From: JAVBLV01 sp031553195
Lineage (GTDB): Bacteria > Bacteroidota > Bacteroidia > Bacteroidales > P3
Length of the DNA: 51,682 nt
Assembly (NCBI GenBank): GCA_031553195.1
Contig: JAVBLV010000093.1
Span: 1 to 51,682, forward strand
Reading direction: 5' to 3'
This document shows positions 7,817 through 16,537 of the stretch, in pieces (the stretch's first letter is position 1; the number at the start of each line of letters is the position of its first letter). A program made the position numbers and the translations under genes. The notes under the pieces were generated by a model, which was given only the letters and a program-made list of their open reading frames with translations, ran no database searches and was not told the DNA's origin.

Positions 7817-9139
7817 ATGAAAACATTTCACATGGGAGGCGTTCATCCCGAAGAAAATAAGATAAGTTCGAATGCGATCATTGAAAATTTTCCTATTCCC
7901 GGTCAATTAATTGTTTTCACAAGCCAACATTTAGGAGCTCCTGCAGTTCCTGTCGTGGAAAAAGGGCAAAGGGTAAAGACCGGCCAATTAATTGCCAAAG
8001 CCGAAGCTTTTGTTAGCGCCAATATTCATGCGCCGGCTTCAGGAACTATTGCAAAAATAGATATGGCTCTACATATGAACGGTTACAAACGTCCGGCCAT
8101 ATTTATCGACGTAGATGGCGATGAATGGATAGAGACCATAGATAGAAGCGCCAATATTAAAAAAGAGATCCTTCTTTCTAAACAAGAAATTATTGAAAAG
8201 ATTAAAGATATGGGAATTGTAGGCCTCGGCGGCGCCTGTTTTCCCACCCATATCAAGTATATGCTTCCCGAGGGGAAAAAAGCGGATTATCTCATTATCA
8301 ATGCGGTTGAATGCGAGCCTTATTTGACTTCCGATCATAGGATTATGCTGGAACGTGGGGAGGAAATCATGATAGGGACCCAGATTCTCAAAAAAGCGTT
8401 GGATGTTACAAAAGCTATCATAGGAATAGAAAATAACAAACCCGATGCTATCAAAGCAATGCAACAATTGGCTTCCGGTTTTGAAGGAATTGAAATACAG
8501 CCCTTAAAAGTAAAGTATCCGCAAGGAGCCGAAAAACAATTGATCCAAGCGTTAACCAAACGCTCCGTACCTAGCGGCAAACTTCCTATTGACGTAGGTT
8601 GCGTGGTAAATAATGTAGGAACCGCTTTAGCCGTTTATGAGGCCGTACAAAAAAACAAACCGCTTATAGAAAACATTCTCACCATTACAGGAATATCTTT
8701 GTCAGAACAAAAAAATTATGCAGTCCGTATTGGCGTCTCTTTTGCCGAACTGGTAAAATCTATAGGTGGGTTCCCTTCAGATACGCATAAAGTGATTAGC
8801 GGAGGCCCCATGATGGGGAAAACGTTATTCAGTATAGATACGCCAACCGTTAAGGGGACGTCCGGCATTCTGATCTTAACCGCAGAAGATGGGAAACGGG
8901 GGAAGGAGCAAAACTGTATTCGTTGCGCCAAATGCGTAAAAGCATGCCCTATGGGTTTGGAGCCTTATTTACTGACGCTTTTGGTAAAAAACGAAAGAAC
9001 AGAGGATTCTTTGAAAGAAAAAATTATGGACTGTATTGAATGTGGATGTTGCTTGTTCACTTGTCCGGCAAACGTTCCGTTATTGGATACCATCCGTTTA
9101 GGGAAAACGCATGCAAGAATGAAAACGCAAAAGAACTAG
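7817..9139 (+). CDS. rnfC: Rnf complex subunit RnfC (NADH-binding)
   Basis: 440 residues, soluble and membrane-associated. It begins with the barrel-sandwich domain (MGGVHPEENK, IHAPASGTIAKI). Next comes the Complex I 51-kDa-like NAD(H)/FMN-binding region with GIVGLGGACFPTHIK near residue 135, and then a SLBB-like stretch. It ends with two [4Fe-4S] motifs, CIRCAKCVKACPMGLEP and CIECGCCLFTCPANVP. It is the subunit that exchanges electrons with NAD(H). It starts 65 bases after rnfB. The motifs are complete, so it should be functional. Confidence 0.95.
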   Translation: MKTFHMGGVHPEENKISSNAIIENFPIPGQLIVFTSQHLGAPAVPVVEKGQRVKTGQLIAKAEAFVSANIHAPASGTIAKIDMALHMNGYKRPAIFIDVDGDEWIETIDRSANIKKEILLSKQEIIEKIKDMGIVGLGGACFPTHIKYMLPEGKKADYLIINAVECEPYLTSDHRIMLERGEEIMIGTQILKKALDVTKAIIGIENNKPDAIKAMQQLASGFEGIEIQPLKVKYPQGAEKQLIQALTKRSVPSGKLPIDVGCVVNNVGTALAVYEAVQKNKPLIENILTITGISLSEQKNYAVRIGVSFAELVKSIGGFPSDTHKVISGGPMMGKTLFSIDTPTVKGTSGILILTAEDGKRGKEQNCIRCAKCVKACPMGLEPYLLTLLVKNERTEDSLKEKIMDCIECGCCLFTCPANVPLLDTIRLGKTHARMKTQKN

Positions 9140-9165
9140 CCGGAAAAATAAGATTGAATTATTTG

Positions 9166-9327
9166 AGAGGTTGTTTAAATTTTTATGGAAAAGGTTTTGA
9201 AAGATAAAAATGACTATTTCGCAGACGGGATTTTTCAAGAATAGTAGCGCTATTTGGCAAAAATTTCGGCAAGAAAGAGTATTTTTAGCCTCAAAATACT
9301 TCCTGGAAAAATTTTTAAACAAGCTCT
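9166..9327. repeat. Palindromic intergenic repeat (MITE/REP-like), copy 1
   Basis: A 162-bp unit between rnfC and rnfD. Its ends are inverted (AGAGGTTGTTTAAATTTTTA at the left; AGAGCTTGTTTAAAAATTTT on the opposite strand at the right). A core around 9241-9260 reads GAATAGTAGCGCTATTTGGC. The same architecture and core recur at 35448-35612. It lies inside the rnf operon without carrying a promoter I can recognise, so it probably sits in the transcript as a large hairpin. Confidence 0.7.
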
Positions 9328-9379
9328 GAAAAGTCAAAGGATTAAAAGTTGATTGATTTGAATATATAAAGCATAAATA

Positions 9380-10366
9380 ATGGGTTTACTTACAGTTTCA
9401 GGTTCGCCACACGTTCATGGCGATCAGTCGGTAAAAAAAATCATGTGGGGCGTAAACATTGCATTAATTCCCACATTTCTGGGTTCTATTTATTTTTTTG
9501 GTTGGCAGGCATTATCAGTAGTTCTCGTTTCTGTCGGATGCTGCCTGCTTTTTCAATGGTTGATCGAAAAATTTCTTTTGAAAACGCCGACCAACATAAC
9601 CGACGGATCGGCCGTTATCACCGGAGCGCTTCTGGCGTTTAATCTGCCAAGTGGTCTTCCGCTTTGGATGGTTGCATTGGGAGCGTTGGTAGCCATTGGA
9701 ATCGGGAAAATGGCCTTTGGCGGGTTAGGAAAAAATCCATTTAATCCTGCTTTGGTAGGACGGGTCTTTCTGCTTATTTCTTTTGGAAAAGCTATGACAA
9801 CGTGGCCGGTTCCGAACCCTCTTTTTGGCGGCCATGTTACCGACGCGCTCACAGGACCTACGCCATTAGGGCAATTAAAAGGAGCTTTAAACAGCGGTTT
9901 GTCTGTTGATCAGGCATTAGCACAAGTACCCGACTATGTCGATTTGCTAATCGGCGCCAGAGGGGGTTCCTTTGGCGAAGTTTCTTGCATTGCTATTATT
10001 TTGGGCGGAATTTACATGCTTTTCCGTAAAATTATTACCTGGCATATCCCGGCTTCGTTTTTAGGAAGCGTTTTAGTATTTGCAGGAATTCTTTGGTTAA
10101 TTAATCCCGAACATTTTGTAAACCCTTTTTTCCATTTGGTAACCGGAGGATTGATGCTAGGAGCCGTATTTATGGCTACCGATATGGTTACGTCGCCGAT
10201 GTCTCCTTGGGGACAAATTATATTCGGAATCGGCTGTGGCGTTATTACTATAATTATCAGGGTTTTCGGCATGTATCCCGAAGGCGTGTCATTTGCTATT
10301 CTTATCATGAATGCGTTGGTTCCTCTGATTAATAAAGGTTTTAAGCCTGCCCGTTTTGCTAAATGA
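9380..10366 (+). CDS. rnfD: Rnf complex subunit RnfD (membrane flavoprotein)
   Basis: 328 residues, almost entirely membrane helices (about 8-10 predictable by eye). It begins with SGSPHVHGDQSVKKIMWGV, typical of RnfD/NqrB. The covalent FMN attachment site appears as DALTGPTPL (residues 155-163), with Thr161 as the probable phosphoester residue. RnfD carries electrons through the membrane and is thought to form part of the ion path. It is separated from rnfC by 240 bases that hold a palindromic repeat, a wider gap than elsewhere in the operon. Confidence 0.95.
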   Translation: MGLLTVSGSPHVHGDQSVKKIMWGVNIALIPTFLGSIYFFGWQALSVVLVSVGCCLLFQWLIEKFLLKTPTNITDGSAVITGALLAFNLPSGLPLWMVALGALVAIGIGKMAFGGLGKNPFNPALVGRVFLLISFGKAMTTWPVPNPLFGGHVTDALTGPTPLGQLKGALNSGLSVDQALAQVPDYVDLLIGARGGSFGEVSCIAIILGGIYMLFRKIITWHIPASFLGSVLVFAGILWLINPEHFVNPFFHLVTGGLMLGAVFMATDMVTSPMSPWGQIIFGIGCGVITIIIRVFGMYPEGVSFAILIMNALVPLINKGFKPARFAK

Positions 10367-10416
10367 GGCAAGTAAAATAGTGAATAGTTTTTAGAATTTA
10401 AATACATATTATATTT

Positions 10417-10983
10417 ATGGCAAAGAAACCATCTACCTTTATCAATATGTTTATTGCGCTTTTTGTGATCTGCATTGTAGCGGCAAGCGCGTTGGCTTAT
10501 GTGAATTCCGTTACGGAAGGGCCTATTGCTCAAGTCAAACAAGAAAAACAAGAAAAGGCGGTAAAAGCGGTCCTTCCCCCTTTTGAAACGATAGAAACAA
10601 AAGAAATAATTCTTCCGGGCGAAAGCGAAAAACTTCTTTTGATAAAAGCTTTTGATAAAGATAAAAAAATAGTAGGTACGGCAGTAAAAACATATACTCA
10701 GAAAGGATTTGGCGGGTATATCGGCATTATGGTAGGATTCCTGCCCGATGAAAATATTTTTTCTACTAACGTATTGGAACACAAAGAAACGCCGGGTTTC
10801 GGAACCGGAATGTCCGAAAGTCCGTTCAAAGACCAGTTTCCGGGGAAAAATCCTGCAACCTTTAAACTAATGGTGAAAAAAGACGGAGGCGACGTAGACG
10901 CTATTTCCTCGGCAACCATCAGTTCGCGCGCCTTTTGCGATGCCTTGCAAAGAGCTTACATTGCATTAAAACAAGAAAAATAA
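10417..10983 (+). CDS. rnfG: Rnf complex subunit RnfG (FMN-binding)
   Basis: 188 residues with one N-terminal helix (about 8-29, INMFIALFVICIVAASALAYV) and a periplasmic FMN-binding domain. The covalent flavin motif near the C terminus reads ISSATISSRAF, with Thr167 the predicted FMN-linked residue. The usual S/T-G-A-T is S-S-A-T here, a variation at the glycine only. Upstream, the conserved GFGGYIGIMVGF and TPGFGTGMSESPF blocks are present. It follows rnfD by 50 bases. Confidence 0.94.
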   Translation: MAKKPSTFINMFIALFVICIVAASALAYVNSVTEGPIAQVKQEKQEKAVKAVLPPFETIETKEIILPGESEKLLLIKAFDKDKKIVGTAVKTYTQKGFGGYIGIMVGFLPDENIFSTNVLEHKETPGFGTGMSESPFKDQFPGKNPATFKLMVKKDGGDVDAISSATISSRAFCDALQRAYIALKQEK

Positions 10984-11000
10984 AAATAATTGATATTTAG

Positions 11001-11017
11001 CCTCCCTTTGGGGGAGG
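11001..11017 (+). promoter_or_regulatory. Hairpin next to the rnfE ribosome-binding site
   Basis: CCTCCC (11001-11006) can pair with GGGAGG (11012-11017). It can alternatively pair with GGAGGGG (11020-11026), the rnfE Shine-Dalgarno region. The alternatives could set rnfE translation relative to rnfG. Sequence-based inference only. Confidence 0.4.
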
Positions 11018-11032
11018 TTGGAGGGGCTTATT

Positions 11033-11626
11033 ATGAAAATACGTGCCATCATAGAAAACGGATTAATTAAAGAAAATCCTGTATTTGTATTGTTGTTGGG
11101 AATGTGTCCTACGTTAGGAGTTACGACTTCTGCCATAAATGGATTAGGCATGGGGTTAGCCACTACGTTTGTGCTTACCATGTCTAATATTGTTATTTCT
11201 TTAGTGAAAAGTTTTATTCCCGAGAAGGTACGGATTCCTGCCTTTGTAGTAATCATTGCCGCTTTTGTAACCATTGTCGATATGCTTATGGCAGGCTATC
11301 TTCCGGCATTACATGCCCAACTTGGGATTTTTATTCCCTTAATTGTAGTTAACTGTATTGTACTCGCCAGGGCAGAGTCCTTTGCTTCTAAAAATAATGT
11401 ATATTATTCCATGTTAGACGGTTTGTTCATGGGGCTTGGATTTACCATTGCCCTTACTTTACTGGGAAGCATTCGCGAGTTTTTAGGGAAAGGAGCTATT
11501 TTTGATCATAAATTCCTTGCCGAAGGCACAAGCGGGATTATATTGTTTATTGTTCCAGCTGGAGGGTTTATTACATTGGGATTGTTGATTGCTTTAATTA
11601 ATCATATTAAAAGAGTGAATAGTTAA
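11033..11626 (+). CDS. rnfE: Rnf complex subunit RnfE
   Basis: 197 residues from the ATG at 11033, preceded by GGAGG. About six membrane helices are evident. The conserved ENPVFVLLLGMCPTLGVTTSAINGLGMG block near the N terminus contains the cysteine that, with RnfA, ligates the membrane Fe-S centre. RnfE and RnfA are inverted-topology paralogues that form the central electron and ion passage. In related genomes rnfA directly follows rnfE; here it does not, and a recognisable rnfA is at 39766-40338. An upstream in-frame ATG (11018) is less likely because it precedes the Shine-Dalgarno sequence. Confidence 0.94.
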   Translation: MKIRAIIENGLIKENPVFVLLLGMCPTLGVTTSAINGLGMGLATTFVLTMSNIVISLVKSFIPEKVRIPAFVVIIAAFVTIVDMLMAGYLPALHAQLGIFIPLIVVNCIVLARAESFASKNNVYYSMLDGLFMGLGFTIALTLLGSIREFLGKGAIFDHKFLAEGTSGIILFIVPAGGFITLGLLIALINHIKRVNS

Positions 11627-11708
11627 CGGCTAATATTTTACTTCTTTGAATTAGGCGCTTTGTTGATAAGATGTAATGATTTGAGAATTGATGTCTTAGT
11701 AATTATAA

Positions 11709-11739
11709 GTCAGGGCGTGACTTTAAGTCATGCCCTGAC
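11709..11739 (+). terminator. Strong hairpin after the rnf operon
   Basis: GTCAGGGCGTGAC (11709-11721) and GTCATGCCCTGAC (11727-11739) form a 13-bp stem with one G-T pair and a 5-nt loop. No T-run follows, so it may be a Rho-dependent or processing end, or a transcript-stabilising stem. Confidence 0.55.
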
Positions 11740-11858
11740 GAAACTATCAAATAAAAATATACACATGAAATAATCATGAGCCTTTGGCGCTCCAAAGTGA
11801 ATGATTAAAGGCATGCGTCAGCCAAGTCTATTTAGAGGGGCTTATAAATTTTATACAC

Positions 11859-14510
11859 ATGAAGAAGATTATCATTTTGGTTTTGTGCATTTGTACATTT
11901 TTTTCCTGTTCCGAGAAAAGAGGGGAACATTTTATTACCGATAAGAAATATCGTTCGCTTGTGCATGAACAATTTTTGAAAGCAAAGGAGTTGGCAGAAA
12001 ATCGTTCCAAAGAATTGTTTTCAATATTTGATCAAAATTTGACTACAGAGCAAACGGAAGCATTGGAATTTCTATATGCATACATGCCCTTGAGCGATTT
12101 AGCCGATTATACCGGCGAATTTTTTCTGGAACAAGTAAATGTCGCCTTAGAAGCACGCAAAACTTTTTCTTGGGGAGCAGTGGTTCCGGAAGATATTTTT
12201 CGGCATTTTGTATTGGTTCACAGAGTGAATAATGAGAATTTAGACACAGCCAGGACTGTGTTCTTCAAAGAATTGAAAGAGAGAGTAAAAAATTTATCTA
12301 TGCACGATGCCGCATTAGAAGTAAATCATTGGTGCCATGAAAAAGTAAATTATCAACCTTCGGATGGCAGAACTTCCGCGCCCTTGGCTACTTTACAAAC
12401 CAGTTGGGGTCGTTGCGGGGAAGAATCGACTTTTACGGTTACGGCCATGCGCGCCGTAGGCATCCCTGCCCGCCAATGCTATACTCCCCGTTGGGCGCAT
12501 ACCGATGATAATCATGCGTGGGTAGAAGTTTGGATCGATGGCAAATGGCATTATCTGGGCGCTTGCGAACCCGAACCCGAATTGGATATGGCATGGTTTA
12601 CCGCTCCGGCTAAAAGAGCCATGATGGTGCATACCAATGTATTCGGAAATTACACAGGCCCCGAAACGGTAAATTTCAAAAATGAATTATATACCAAAAT
12701 CAATATTCTTCCCAATTACACCCAAACCAAAACTATTCATGTTAAAGTACTGGATAAAAACGGAAAGGCAATAGAAAACGCGATAGTTAAATACAAACTT
12801 TACAATTATGCCGAATTCTATACTTTAGCCGATCAGTTAACCAATAAAGATGGCCTCTCGTCTTTGGTAACCGGATTGGGAGATCTGCTTATCTGGGTAA
12901 ATAAAAATAATGAGTATGGGTATCAAAAAATAGATGTCCGGGAAACCGACACTCTTTTAATAACTTTAGATCATGCAGCCGGAAAAGAGTATGAAGAGCT
13001 AATGACGATAGTTCCGCCTGCTGAACAAAAGGTAGATGCGCCTTCGGGAGAAGAACAGGCAAAAAACATGCAACGTTTGGCATACGAGGATTCTATCCGT
13101 AACACATATAAAGCTACATTTGTTACACAGCAACAAGCATATGATCTGGCTAAGAATTTGGATTTGGATAAAGAAAATGTTTGGAAATATTTGCAGCTTT
13201 CTCAAGGTAACCATCAGCAGATACAATTATTCTTCGAAAAATACGCAAAGGAAAAACATTTATTTCCGTTTTTAGCTTCACTTTCGGATAAAGATCTGAG
13301 AGACGTTCGTTTTGCAACTTTGGACGATCATTTTATGCATGCAACGGCATTATTGGATACAAATATCATACATATAGATGAAGAAATATTGGTCAAGTAT
13401 GTGTATTCTCCGCGTATCCATTTGGAATTGATACGCCCTTGGAGAGCCTTGTTGCAGTCGAAATTCGACAAACATTTTATTCGACAAGTACAATACAATC
13501 CTCAGGTAGCAGCTAATTGGATTCACAAAAATATTCAGTTAAATACAGAACGGAATTATTATAAATGTCCTCTTTCGCCAATGGGAGTATATGATCTAAA
13601 GGTAACGGACATGGGATCGAGAAACATTCTTTTTGTAGCCATTTGTCGTAGTTTCGGTATTCCTGCCCGCATAGAATGGGAAACAGAAAAGCCTCAATAC
13701 TTAAGTGATGGGAATTGGAAGGATGCTGTTTTTGAAAATGTGTCTATCTCTCAAAAATCAGAAGCAACATTAATTTTAAAAAACGACCCTGCCAACCATG
13801 TAAAACCGGAATATTGGAAGCATTTTACATTGGCTTATTTTAAAGAGGGCGATTTTGTTTCTCTTGATTACGAGAATAGCCCTCTTCTTCAAAATTTCCC
13901 CGCTAAATTATTGTTGGATGCGGGTTATTATAAACTCGCTACCGGAAACAGAAATGAAAGCGGAACCGTTTCTACAAAAACAATCTATTTTGAATTAAAA
14001 AAATCCGAAAATAAAGAGTTAACCATTTCATTAATCCCTGTAAAAACGGCGTCCGAGACTTTAGGGCATCTGGACTTGAATGAAAAAGTAAAGCTTTCTA
14101 ACGGGACTCAAAAAACGTTTTCCCAACTTCAGAATAATAAAGGAATCATTATAGCCGTCATTGACCCGCAAAAAGAACCTACTCGCCATGTAATGAATGA
14201 TATTCCTTCAGTGAAAAAAGATTTTGAAAAATGGGGCGGAGGCATCTTATTCTTAATACCGGATACTAAAATTACAAAGGATTTCAATATTTCGGCTTAC
14301 AAAAATCTGCCAACGCAATCTGTTTTTGCCATTGACGAGGATGAGGCAATCCTGAAAAAAATAGTTAATTCGATGAAAAAGTTTACTTTTAAACGCAACC
14401 TTCCCCTGATAATATTTGTTACTTCTAAAGGAGAAATTGTTTTTTCGTCGGAAGGGTATAGAATAGGAATCAACGAAGATTTAATAAAGATAATAAATTC
14501 TGTCGATTGA
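11859..14510 (+). CDS. Transglutaminase-like domain lipoprotein
   Basis: 883 residues. It opens with a lipoprotein signal ending TFFSC (Cys17), so it is probably tethered to an outer- or inner-membrane leaflet. A transglutaminase-like core has Cys186 in WGRCGEES and His219 in NHAWVEVW, with the acidic residue likely in the following GACEPEPE. The next part looks like a beta-rich carboxypeptidase-regulatory-type domain (KVLDKNGKAIENAIVKYK). A second transglutaminase-like fold follows near 555-640 (NIQLNTERNYYKCP, GIPARIEWE) that seems to lack an obvious catalytic Cys-His pair. The C terminus has a thioredoxin-like pattern. Such Bacteroidota proteins may act as peptidases or amidases; substrate unknown. 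Confidence 0.82.
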   Translation: MKKIIILVLCICTFFSCSEKRGEHFITDKKYRSLVHEQFLKAKELAENRSKELFSIFDQNLTTEQTEALEFLYAYMPLSDLADYTGEFFLEQVNVALEARKTFSWGAVVPEDIFRHFVLVHRVNNENLDTARTVFFKELKERVKNLSMHDAALEVNHWCHEKVNYQPSDGRTSAPLATLQTSWGRCGEESTFTVTAMRAVGIPARQCYTPRWAHTDDNHAWVEVWIDGKWHYLGACEPEPELDMAWFTAPAKRAMMVHTNVFGNYTGPETVNFKNELYTKINILPNYTQTKTIHVKVLDKNGKAIENAIVKYKLYNYAEFYTLADQLTNKDGLSSLVTGLGDLLIWVNKNNEYGYQKIDVRETDTLLITLDHAAGKEYEELMTIVPPAEQKVDAPSGEEQAKNMQRLAYEDSIRNTYKATFVTQQQAYDLAKNLDLDKENVWKYLQLSQGNHQQIQLFFEKYAKEKHLFPFLASLSDKDLRDVRFATLDDHFMHATALLDTNIIHIDEEILVKYVYSPRIHLELIRPWRALLQSKFDKHFIRQVQYNPQVAANWIHKNIQLNTERNYYKCPLSPMGVYDLKVTDMGSRNILFVAICRSFGIPARIEWETEKPQYLSDGNWKDAVFENVSISQKSEATLILKNDPANHVKPEYWKHFTLAYFKEGDFVSLDYENSPLLQNFPAKLLLDAGYYKLATGNRNESGTVSTKTIYFELKKSENKELTISLIPVKTASETLGHLDLNEKVKLSNGTQKTFSQLQNNKGIIIAVIDPQKEPTRHVMNDIPSVKKDFEKWGGGILFLIPDTKITKDFNISAYKNLPTQSVFAIDEDEAILKKIVNSMKKFTFKRNLPLIIFVTSKGEIVFSSEGYRIGINEDLIKIINSVD

Positions 14511-14676
14511 AAGGAATCTATAATAAAAGTTACTTGAATGCTTATTGTAAGACGCTTAGGTTGAAATTACTCTTTGGTAACTTCGGAGGTTAAACTCTAA
14601 AATCAAAAGCCGTTCTTCGAAATAATATTGGAAATCTGGTATTGTTATCAGACAAAATAACAGTAGGGTTTCGCTA

Positions 14677-14722
14677 CAAAAGAGTATTTTGGACTTAAAA
14701 TAATTCATAGAAAATTTTAATC
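14677..14722. repeat. Possible decayed right arm of the palindromic intergenic repeat
   Basis: AAAGAGTATTTTGGACTTAA followed by AATTCATAGAAAATTTTAA resembles the right arm of the copies at 9166-9327 and 35448-35612. The left arm is not recognisable. Confidence 0.35.
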
Positions 14723-14768
14723 GCATACACTTTAGAAAATCTGTTTCCATGATCACAAACTGCTTTTT

Positions 14769-16355
14769 ATGAAAGAAAAATTGTCTTTTATCACATTTAT
14801 TATCATACTGATATCCAGTGTTATTTTGATAACGGTGCAATCATATTGGATAGCCTCGGCAGTAAAAATAGAAAAAGCCGTCTTCAGGATGAATGTTTCT
14901 ACAGCCATAAAGGATTTAAATTCTTACTTAGAGCGGCATGAACTGATCGACTATTTCAATAAAAATCCGGATCAAAAATTTATTTTAAAGCAAATTGATT
15001 CGATACGAATGGCTTTTTCCGAAAGCCTTTATGCAAATCCCCGGATAGAATATTTTGACCTGGACCGTTTAAAAGAAGAACTTTCCATATACAATGAGAA
15101 AAAAAAGACTCTCTTAAATAATCAGGAGGTTAAAATTTTATTAAATAATGCCGTTAAACATTCTCAAAGCGCTTCCCGCCAAGAGAAATCAATTGCAGGG
15201 TCCAAGGATATTAAAAAACATGGCATTCAATTATCACAGCGTTCTCATTTGCTCAACAAGTTTGTGGACGATATGCTCAGTTACAATTCATTTTTCCCGA
15301 TAGAAATGCGGTTAAACGTTCATATTCTGGATTCCCTTATCAAAAAGGAATTGTCTCGAAACGGAGTTGAAACGGAAGTTGCGTTTGCCGTATCCGGAAA
15401 GAACTCCCCTGAATTTATTTTCATCAATGATACAAATTATAAAGAAAAGTTATCTTCTACAAATTATCGTTATTCATTATATCCTAGTGATTTAAATGAT
15501 CCGAAAGAAAATGTGTTGCTCTTGTATTTTCCCAGCGACTACCGGATTATTTACAGAGCAAATGCATGGTTCATAACAATTTCTGTTTTATTTGTAGTGC
15601 TAACGATCCTTTCTTTCATCTATTTCCGGAGGACAATCCTGAACCAAAGAAAACTTTCAGAAGTAAAAAATGATTTTATCAATAATATGACTCATGAAAT
15701 CAAAACGCCTATTGCAACTATTTCGCTGGTTACCGAGGTTTTGTTGGATCCTTACGCTAAGCTTGACGAAAATGGGGAAAAAGAGTATTTGAATATTATA
15801 AAAGATGAAAATAACCGGTTGCAAAATTTAGTCGAACAAATTTTGCAAAGGGTTAAACTGGAAGAAAACAATTTTAAACTTCAGAATGAAGCCATTAATA
15901 TACACGAGGTTATTGAAAAAAGCGCAAATAACATAAAATTTATATTAACCCGTAGAAATGGAAAAATTATTCAGAAATTAAATGCTGAAGACCCTGTTGT
16001 TTATGGAGATAAAATGCATATTACAAACATCATATACAACCTGATAGATAATGCGTACAAATATACTCCCGAAAACCCTGTTATTGAACTCTCCACTCAA
16101 AATTTAAATGATGGGATCGAAATAACGGTAAAAGACAATGGAATTGGGATTGCTAAAAGCGAGCAAGATAAAATATTTGAAAAATTTTACCGCGTTTCTA
16201 CTGGGAATATCCATAATGTGAAAGGATATGGAATAGGGTTGAGTTATGTAAAACATGTTGTGGAATTGCATGAGGGGAGCATTAGAGTTGAAAGCGAATT
16301 GGGCAAGGGTTCCAAATTTATTATTTTCCTTCCCAAGAAGCGTTTGTCTGTTTAA
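14769..16355 (+). CDS. Sensor histidine kinase (orphan)
   Basis: 528 residues. One membrane helix lies at about 7-29 and another at about 265-285 (WFITISVLFVVLTILSFIYF), which frame a periplasmic sensor of about 235 residues with no recognisable PAS or Cache pattern. The cytoplasmic part has the H box NNMTHEIKTPIATISL (His309 phosphorylated), N box NLIDNAYKYTPENP, G1 DNGIGIAK, F box EKFYR and G2 GYGIGLSYV. All catalytic motifs are intact. There is no HAMP domain and no response regulator beside it; in most Bacteroidota such kinases are paired with one. The signal sensed is unknown. Confidence 0.9.
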   Translation: MKEKLSFITFIIILISSVILITVQSYWIASAVKIEKAVFRMNVSTAIKDLNSYLERHELIDYFNKNPDQKFILKQIDSIRMAFSESLYANPRIEYFDLDRLKEELSIYNEKKKTLLNNQEVKILLNNAVKHSQSASRQEKSIAGSKDIKKHGIQLSQRSHLLNKFVDDMLSYNSFFPIEMRLNVHILDSLIKKELSRNGVETEVAFAVSGKNSPEFIFINDTNYKEKLSSTNYRYSLYPSDLNDPKENVLLLYFPSDYRIIYRANAWFITISVLFVVLTILSFIYFRRTILNQRKLSEVKNDFINNMTHEIKTPIATISLVTEVLLDPYAKLDENGEKEYLNIIKDENNRLQNLVEQILQRVKLEENNFKLQNEAINIHEVIEKSANNIKFILTRRNGKIIQKLNAEDPVVYGDKMHITNIIYNLIDNAYKYTPENPVIELSTQNLNDGIEITVKDNGIGIAKSEQDKIFEKFYRVSTGNIHNVKGYGIGLSYVKHVVELHEGSIRVESELGKGSKFIIFLPKKRLSV

Positions 16356-16487
16356 AACAAAAAGGATCTAATTATTTTTTTGATTGAGGTTTTATATTAA
16401 ATTGTTTTACAGTAATTTGTTAATTATTTTTGGAGCAGTTTATATTATTTCTCGGATAAAGTAATTCTTTCTCATCAAAAATTTTTG

Positions 16488-16495
16488 TATCTTCG
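16488..16495 (+). promoter_or_regulatory. -7 box candidate for the DUF2436 adhesin gene
   Basis: TATCTTCG, one change from TAnnTTTG, about 45 nt before the ATG. No clear -33 box. Confidence 0.4.
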
Positions 16496-16537
16496 CACTT
16501 TAAAAAAGAAAATAGAAATCTTTAAATTAAAGTTGTT

